Part shown: positions 57,680-64,000 of the stretch, piece by piece
Layout: each line of letters begins with the position of its first letter
How positions within the stretch are numbered: the first letter of the stretch is position 1
Origin: Epiperipatus broadwayi
Taxonomy: Eukaryota > Onychophora > Udeonychophora > Euonychophora > Peripatidae
DNA length: 64,000 nt
Direction of reading: 5' to 3'
NCBI GenBank assembly: GCA_028023455.1
Contig: JAQFVV010012575.1
Location: 1,420,517 to 1,484,516 of the forward strand
Made by a program: the position numbers and the translations under genes
Notes under the pieces: model-generated
What the model saw: only the letters and a program-made list of their open reading frames with translations
The model's database searches: none
Told to the model about the DNA's origin: nothing

Positions 57680-58439
57680 AATCTTATATTATTAATCATT
57701 AAATATTTTAAAATACATAGGCTCATATGTGAAAAGTATGTTTTGCTAAATTATACTGCATTCGAAAAACATGCTTAAAATTTCCTTTGGCATGAAGAAA
57801 ATTCATCCTGTTCATACTTTAAAAAACGCGTATTGTTTACAAAATTTCCGATTAATGTAATGTATAAAATTTAGAATAGGCAAAGCCCCATTGACTTTCA
57901 GTAGATTAATTTAAAAAGTGGTTAATGAACTCTACTAACAAAGTAAAACACATTTTTTTAGCATTCATCAAAAATGTTTCAAAGAAACTCATTTTTGTGA
58001 TATAAAAAAATCAATTTGAAATTGGAAGTTTTTTATATATTCTTTTTTTTTTTTATTAAGGAAAATACACATACAATTACAATATAAATCTTGTTGGTAT
58101 ACATTTGTTTAGATTTGTTACACTTATTATAACAATCATTAGTAAATAATTTTCCAAATTAGAAAATATACCCGTTTGATACATTAGTTATTATTATGAC
58201 AAATTAATTTCATGATCAGAGCAAGAAGCTCATGGTTCAAACTTAGCCTATAATTAATATGTAATTAGTTTTATATCAGAACAACTGGCTCTTCATTTAG
58301 TGACTTAGCCACTGATCATTGTGCAGTCCATAGTTTGATTGGCAGTGATCCTTTGTCATTCCCCATCGAACTGGACCATTTATTTTTTAACCTTGAATTA
58401 ATTTTTAATTAGCTTGCCTGAGAATAGGCTCTTCATCCA
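57680..58439. other. AT-rich gene-free stretch
   Basis: Nothing recognised. Confidence 0.45.
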
Positions 58440-60520
58440 GTGGCCTAAGTTGCCCCCAAGTGTCCCTGAAGAGCTTTTCCAGCATTAATAAGCGATCCCT
58501 GAACACAGTCCTTCGAATAAATTTTTTACATACCTCCCATGATTCTTTATTTCCTTGCTTAAAAACAAAGCAGGAACATTCCCATTCTAATCACAGCAAA
58601 AACATCACTCATTATAGCATCCTTGATTCTTACAATTTTCATATTAGCTGGCAGAACTCTTGTTATGATATTTTGTCTAGCAGGACTCAAAAATGGGCAA
58701 GCAGTAAAAATATGTCCCATAGTTTCATATGCTACTCTACATAGTGGTTCTATTTTTGAAAAATTTCTATGATTTACTAAAAAATGATTCATTGGCAAGG
58801 CTTTCAAATTAAATTTTATGATAAAAGTCAATATGTTTGGCTTCCAAGTAGCAAAATTTTAATTTCCTGACTAGTAATCTGGTAGGTAAATCAAGATCAG
58901 TACTTAATTCAGTAATGTTTGCATGCATGTATTTGTAAACTTGCCAGTAAGTGTTAGTATTGCCAATAATTGATGCCATAACTTTGAAGAATTTGTTGGC
59001 ATATGCTAGCAGCTCCATTGCCTGCTTACTTTGTAGGGGTGGTGGCATGTCAGTAGGTTCAATCTCATCCTGTAATGAGTCCACTGACAATCTTATATTC
59101 ATTGCCTTAAGCATTGATAGGGATTTCTGAATAAAAGGATGTTAAGATAATGCAACCTGAGCCCATTCAGGTCTTTTGGTCTCTGCATCTTGGCTAAACT
59201 GATGGTTAGTATTTTCCTCTTCCACAAGATGCCAGTGCAGACTGAGTTTATTGCATTCTGAAAGGACCTGGTTGGTTTAAGAAGTGGCATGAAATAATTA
59301 ATTCGCAGAAGCACCAACATGTTTATCAGTGCTGCATTACTCGGGAGTGATAAGTAGATCCCTAGAGAGCACTTGCAACCTTTTTGGTTTTTTTCTAGAA
59401 TGATGTTTTGCAGTGCTCTTTTCATAGCCAATCTGGACAGCACCATAAGAAATCCAAGAAAGTTTTGAGGTTTTCCTGAGAATCTTCAATGAATTGCTGT
59501 CACCTGATGGATCTTCCAGGTAGCAGATTTCTCAGAGTTTATTCTTAGTCCATATCTCTCAGTGTATTCATACAGCAGTTTATATAGTTTGGGCAAGTAT
59601 TTATGCAAGGGGAGAAAGACCAAGGTCATCAACATATGATATGTGATGAACTTCCTCCCCTAGCACTGGGACAAATACCCCAGAAAGATGTTTCTCAATA
59701 GCTGTTAATAGAAGGTTTACATAGGCTATGAAACACAAGGTGCTAAGAGGTGACCCTTGGGGTATTGATAGATGTGGTTTAAACTCTGGGGCCAAAGAGC
59801 CATCTCATAATGTATATATTGATCTATTCAGCAACAGATTTGCTATGATTCTGATATAGACTTTGAGTACTCTGTAGCACTCCAAAATTGAGAATAATTT
59901 TACAGGCACCATGGAGTCAAATGCTGCCATAAAGTCCACCTGCACCATTATATCCTGATGTCTTTTTGGTTCTTATATACTCCACCAATAAGGCAAATCT
60001 CCTTACTGCCTCATTAGTGGATGATTCCTTGCAGCCAAATTGGTGCAAGGAAATTTTACTGAACAGCTGCTGTTGGATCTTATCCTTAACAAGTGATTCG
60101 ATGATTCTTATTAATAATGGGGTTACTGATATATGTCTTAAATTAGTTAATGGAGATGGATTCAATTGCTTCTTGAGAAGAGGTACAAGTGCAATAGGGT
60201 ACAGGTTGGGGATGATCTGAAACTTCCCAACCAGCACACCAATGACTTGATGGATTATTTTTTTAACTGTGAAATTACTCAGGTGCAACAAGACAAATCA
60301 TGATATCCCATGAAGGCCTGGATGTACATGTTCTGGAAAAGACCTTAGCCGATGGAGAATTTTCTGCTCAGTAATGGCATGATCTTGTGACACTGGGTCA
60401 TCTTGCCAAACATTTCCAATCTCTTAACTGAAATTTTGCAACTTTTCCCTAAAGTGATCATCTATTTTCTCCAACATAGTACTTCCTATGTAGTTACAAT
60501 TATCTACGGACAGCATTGAA
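58440..60520 (-). pseudogene. LINE (non-LTR retrotransposon) ORF2 remnant
   Basis: Several minus-strand frames line up as one decayed LINE protein. About 60370-60300 reads RSFPEHVHPGLHGIS. Frame 60291-59917 gives PLLKKQLNPSPLTNLRHISVTPLLIRIIESLVKD and HQFGCKESSTNEAVRRF (RT fingers and first blocks). Frame 59795-59601 has SIPQGSPLSTLCFIAYVNLL and the catalytic YVDD. Frame 59446-59099 has FMPLLKPTRSFQNAI...GILWKRKI...KDLNGLRL (thumb). Frames 59114-58809 and 58831-58559 end with CRVAYETMGHIFTACPF, the C-terminal zinc-knuckle seen in several LINE clades. At least four frameshifts separate the parts. The FMPLL-P and ILW-K pattern after the RT leans towards the L1/Tx1 or related groups, but the clade is uncertain. 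The G+C content is higher than in its surroundings. No endonuclease domain is visible upstream. Confidence 0.8.
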
Positions 60521-62274
60521 GATGTGGATCTTCTCCATGCACCAATGGCCCATTTTCTTTAAAACTATGAATATTTGGAACTTTTTTCTACGAGAAATTT
60601 GTTTTAATTACACAATATATATTTAAAACAAAAAACAATAATTTTTAACTTTTTTGAGATCCAAATGATATTACAAGTCTCATGTATTTGAGGACTTCAT
60701 TCAAGCATTAACCTGACTATCACTAACTAAAAACCTTTTTTTAAGTAAATGTGCCAATATTTTAAAAGGTATTATTTTATCATTATCAATACGAGTTTTT
60801 CAAATGAATTAATTGATATAAAATTTTGCTTGAATACATAAACACACAGAAGCATACAAAAGTATCAAGGTAAATTGACTGTCAAAAAAAAATCCAGGCA
60901 AAAATAATACTCCCTGGGGAAAAACTGTATACATTTCCAACTGAATTAACTTTTAACTTCATTTAAAATAGCAAAGAACAAGTGAATGTTTATTGTACAA
61001 ACTAATTAGTAAGTTAAACTGAATCATGGTTTCCATTTACATGTGAGTTGCATATGGAAAATGTAAGTGCTGGACAAATACATGCACTGTAATTAAAATA
61101 TAATTTTTTACTATTTCAATTCAATCAAAATGTCACTAATAATCATTCTGCATGCCACACTTAGCACATGTTCCCTAGATTACTGATCCCTGCTGTTGGG
61201 GATGCTTTTTTGTCTTTTATTATGACATCTTTTTTTTAATGTTTCATTTTTTTTATTGCAGAAATAATAGTTAATGCCAAGACCAAGAAATTGTTTTACA
61301 TTTTTGAGACTTTTATTCTTTTCTATAGATTTCTTTGACAGTTCAACTTATATATTTTTTTACATTACAGTTAATTCTTTTTTACCATTTTATAAAACTC
61401 TAGCTATTCAATTCTTCTTAATGAGTCTTTTAAAAAAAATTCATATTTCTTCTTTTGTTTATACATTATTTTCTTTCAGCAGGAAATTTATTGATAATTT
61501 CTTACTTTTTTGTACCTGTTATTTTCCTTGAAATTTTTAATAGAATATCAGTTGTCTTCTTATTGATTTCAGTGAGCCATCTTCAAAGTCAATTAATATT
61601 TTAAAAAGTCTCAAGACTTAAATTAAATTCACTACTGGTAAAATGCAAACAAGATCAGGTCCATTGATAACAATAATTCCACAAAATTAGATCTTTTAGG
61701 TTTTTTCCCTGATATATTTGTTTTATTTATTTGAAATAAATAATATTGAATAATTATATATATAATTATTAATACAATTATAAATATTGTGTTTCATTTA
61801 CTAAGAATATTTTATTGATTTATAACTAATTTATAAGAGAGAATAATGAGTTATTTTACATTGTGGGTTGCATAAAAATGTATAAGTTATCATGTAATTT
61901 GTCTTTTTTGCATTTTTTCCCAAGACACCAAACTATATAATAACTTTTTTTAAAAAAAATATTTTACTGTAATTTTGAATAGTAAATATATTTATAAGTA
62001 AAGTTTACATTACAATAAAATGCTTATCTTAATTTATTATCTGAAAAAATGTCATTTCAATATTCTTTAAACATTATATGCGTTCTGATTGGCTGATAAA
62101 AAATTAAAACAATTAAAGTATAAATGTATTTTAAAAACAATACATTATGAATATGGTAATGCAAATCTCTAGTATAAATAATAAAATATCTTTTGTGATG
62201 TAATCAAATATAACAAGCTATATTTTACACTATTAATATATTAAGTCCCCTCTTTTATTTCATTGTTGAGATAT
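60521..62274. other. AT-rich gene-free stretch
   Basis: The 85-codon frame at 61274-61531 (Phe/Leu/Ser-rich) follows T-rich composition and has no motif; I do not call it a gene. Confidence 0.45.
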
Positions 62275-62445
62275 AAAGCATTACATATAACAATTACAAT
62301 TTATCCTAAAGCATTACATATAACAATTACAATTTATCCAAATGACTTCGAACACTTTTTAGCAAAAGTCTTTATTTGTACATATATACATATACCTATG
62401 TTTCGACTGTCATGCAGTCTTCTTCAGAGATATGATATAATAAAC
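62275..62445 (-). repeat. PLE-like 3' tail with CTGAAGA-hairpin-GAAAC motif and 33-bp duplication
   Basis: On the minus strand CTGAAGA (62427-62421) is followed by a GACTG/CAGTC hairpin and GAAAC (62404-62400), then 'atagg...acaaataaagac'. This is like the 3'-terminal region of many Penelope-like elements. A 33-bp unit starting AAAGCATTACATATAACAAT is repeated at 62275-62307 and 62308-62340 next to it. Stem I of a true hammerhead does not pair here, so I call it a PLE-tail-like motif only. The SINE at 2358 has a related motif. Confidence 0.45.
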
Positions 62446-63109
62446 AAAATAAAATAAAATAAATAACTATATAATAATTCCATAAAAATATAAACAATAA
62501 AAAACTAAAAACAACATAAAATATATAAAAAGCTAATAAAACTGAAATAAACAATCAAACCCAAATAAAATAATCCAGTTAATATAAAATAAAATATACA
62601 ACATAAATAGAAAATAAATATAAATTATATATGTGTACTCCTAAGTGTATATATTTATTGCATCCTTTTTATTAGAGATGAATGTGTTAAAAGCCTTTTT
62701 TTTTTAATTTTAAATTGGGAGAAGTATAGTTATTCTAATTGTAATAATAATATCTAAATAGTCTTAAAACTTAGTAAAATAAATACATAGAAAACTAGAA
62801 AATATTTTAAAGCTATTTTAAGTGTTAAATTGTAAAAGAAAGCAGAATAATTTGATATTGTATAGTTGTAGTAAATGGTGTTAGTTATATTTAAAAAATG
62901 TATTGAATATCTTATTAAATAAATTTTTTAAAAAGACTAGTTTTTAATATAACATTTTAATTGAATAAGTTATTAAATTTATCTTCTAAAGTTATGTTTA
63001 AATTGTATAATAATTTTTTATTAAAGGTCCTCATATCTTATGATGTATTAAATGTTTTAATTTTGGTTGTTGTTATAAAAATGTCAAAATTATTATTCTA
63101 AATTTTTAT
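62446..63109. other. AT-rich gene-free stretch
   Basis: Nothing recognised apart from A-rich AAATAAAA-type repeats near 62445-62620. Confidence 0.45.
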
Positions 63110-63214
63110 TATTAAATTTAATTATAGAGGATTTGAACTCAGATTTTCAAGCACCCTTCAACTATCCACACTATCTCATACAACTGATACACATGACCAC
63201 ACACATGTAGAAAA

Positions 63215-63279
63215 GATTAATAATCACCAATATAAGTATTTTGTGCTAAACCAGCACTCATCAGTTGGTCCAGACTATC
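63215..63279 (-). ncRNA. Hammerhead ribozyme, AAAA variant (X7 left)
   Basis: CTGATGA and a perfect stem II (GTGCT/AGCAC) are present, but AAAA replaces GAAA, the same core loss as the left arm of X4. Confidence 0.75.
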
Positions 63280-63284
63280 ATCTC

Positions 63285-63287
63285 TCT

Positions 63288-63335
<48 letters not shown>
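63285..63335. repeat. (CA)n(TA)n microsatellite within X7
   Basis: About ten CA units pass into about thirteen TA units. The same position in other X copies has shorter TA/CATA runs. Confidence 0.93.
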
Positions 63336-63337
<2 letters not shown>

Positions 63338-63778
63338 CAATGCTCAGTTTATATTAAGATAGCAAATCTTCATACTTTAATGGACAGGCTTCAATCTCCT
63401 GCAACCTCCAACTTTTCAGCCATCCATATCATTGAAAATCTGATGATGAAAACTCAAATCCCATGCTGATGCTAATATTATTGCTATGCCCATGTTGACC
63501 TGAAGTCACTCTGACCCATCATGTATAGGACAATATCCATTAAATACATATAAGAGGGATGGACAGGATACATGAGGGGTCAGGGTGACTTCAGGTCAAC
63601 ATGGGCATGGCAATAATATTTACATCAGCATGTGATTTGAGTTTTCATCATCAGATTTTTAATGATATGGATGACTGAAAAGTTGGAGGTTGCAGTAGAT
63701 TGAAGCCTGTCCATTAAAGTATGAAGATTTGCTATCTTAATATAAACTGAGCATTGATTATATATATGTGTGAGAGAT

Positions 63779-63838
63779 GATAGTCTGGACCAACTGATGA
63801 GTGCTGGTTAGCACGAAATATATATATTGGTGATTATT
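63779..63838 (+). ncRNA. Type I hammerhead ribozyme (X7 right)
   Basis: CTGATGA (63794-63800), stem II GTGCT/AGCAC with loop GGTT (all five pairs canonical), GAAA (63815-63818), palindromic stem III ATATATAT and cleavage after A63826. Inner stem I: 63789-63793 with 63827-63831. Outer: 63779-63784 with 63833-63838 (two G-T pairs). All core positions are intact. Confidence 0.9.
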
Positions 63839-64000
63839 AATCTTTTTTTACATGTGTGTTGTCATGTGTATCAGTTGTATGAGATAGTGTGGATAGTTGA
63901 TGGGTGCTTGAAAATCTGAGTTCAAATCCTCTATACTTACAATTAAGCTCCCAGGTTTGTGAAGAGTGCCTGGTTTTCAAATATTTATTAAATTTAATAT

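Larger units (their letters stand above)
63110..63985. mobile_element. Retrozyme family X, full inverted pair X7
   Basis: A plus-oriented X copy (63121-63540) is followed directly by a minus-oriented copy (63541-63985), making a near-perfect ~850-bp foldback. The arms meet around 'gtataggacaatatccattaaatacatataagagggatggacaggatacat'. The outer ends are 'tagaggatttgaactcagattttc' and its complement, and the right arm continues to 'acttacaattaagctcccagg', as in X4. Each arm has one ribozyme, and only the right one is intact. This is the most complete view of the family: each arm carries both the ribozyme half and the 'caaccgtccat...gatgatg' half. Confidence 0.88.

Noticed and set aside
61274-61531. 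85-residue Phe-rich frame as a membrane protein gene
   Set aside because: Phe and Leu richness follows the T-rich composition; no conserved motif and no supporting gene structure.
62400-62427. Complete hammerhead in the CTGAAGA...GAAAC motif
   Set aside because: Stem II is good but the sequences that should form stem I do not pair; kept only as a PLE-tail-like motif.

Overview
This is AT-rich eukaryotic DNA (clearly well under one third G+C) that I read as intergenic sequence from a large, transposon-filled invertebrate animal genome. The evidence is the mix of Penelope-like reverse transcriptase remnants, RTE-type and other LINE fragments, short tRNA-derived SINEs, long AT microsatellites and many foldback repeats, and the absence of any open reading frame that looks like a host gene. 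I cannot name the species. There is no sign of bacterial operons, rRNA or CRISPR.

The most important content is a set of ~400-bp repeat families that each carry a type I hammerhead self-cleaving ribozyme, so they look like animal retrozymes. Family F1 (18296-20088) has a 399-bp unit with three direct then two inverted copies. Family F2 (34334-35991) has a 422-bp unit with the same layout. Family X is dispersed, with at least seven loci at about 3.5, 6.4, 18.2/20.6, 44.8, 53.9, 57.4 and 63.1 kb; two of them are large inverted pairs. A fourth palindrome (F3, 54450-54850) holds a decayed version of the same motif. I count 21 motif instances: 13 keep CTGANGA plus GAAA and complete flanking helices, and the rest are mutated or truncated. 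Stem I pairs on both sides of an internal loop and stem III is always an 8-nt (near-)palindrome, although the families differ in sequence.

Layout: 0-2.6 kb holds diverged tandem repeats, a LINE C-terminus, a MITE-like foldback and a tRNA-derived SINE. 3.4-6.9 kb has two X copies, one with a 30-bp target duplication. 11.2-12.9 kb is a decayed Penelope-like element (PLE). 17.6-20.7 kb is an X copy split by F1 plus an RTE tail. 25-28 kb has two mini-SINEs and a palindrome. 28.9-34 kb has LTR-like or undetermined insertions bounded by (TA)n, and 34.3-36 kb is F2. 37.3-37.6 kb is a pyrimidine tract. 39-43.5 kb has RTE pieces, one split by a 1.1-kb DNA element, and a mini-SINE. 44.8-45.9 kb has an X inverted pair and a dimeric tRNA-like repeat. 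49.1-50.2 kb is a second PLE with a recognisable GIY-YIG endonuclease. 53.4-57.7 kb has RTE remnants, X copies, a mini-SINE and F3. 58.4-60.5 kb is a LINE remnant, and 63.1-64 kb is the best X inverted pair.

No element here looks fully autonomous today. The plausible working relationship, inferred from what is known of animal retrozymes and PLEs, is that PLE reverse transcriptases such as the two decayed ones mobilised the hammerhead repeats, while an active LINE elsewhere mobilised the A-tailed mini-SINEs.
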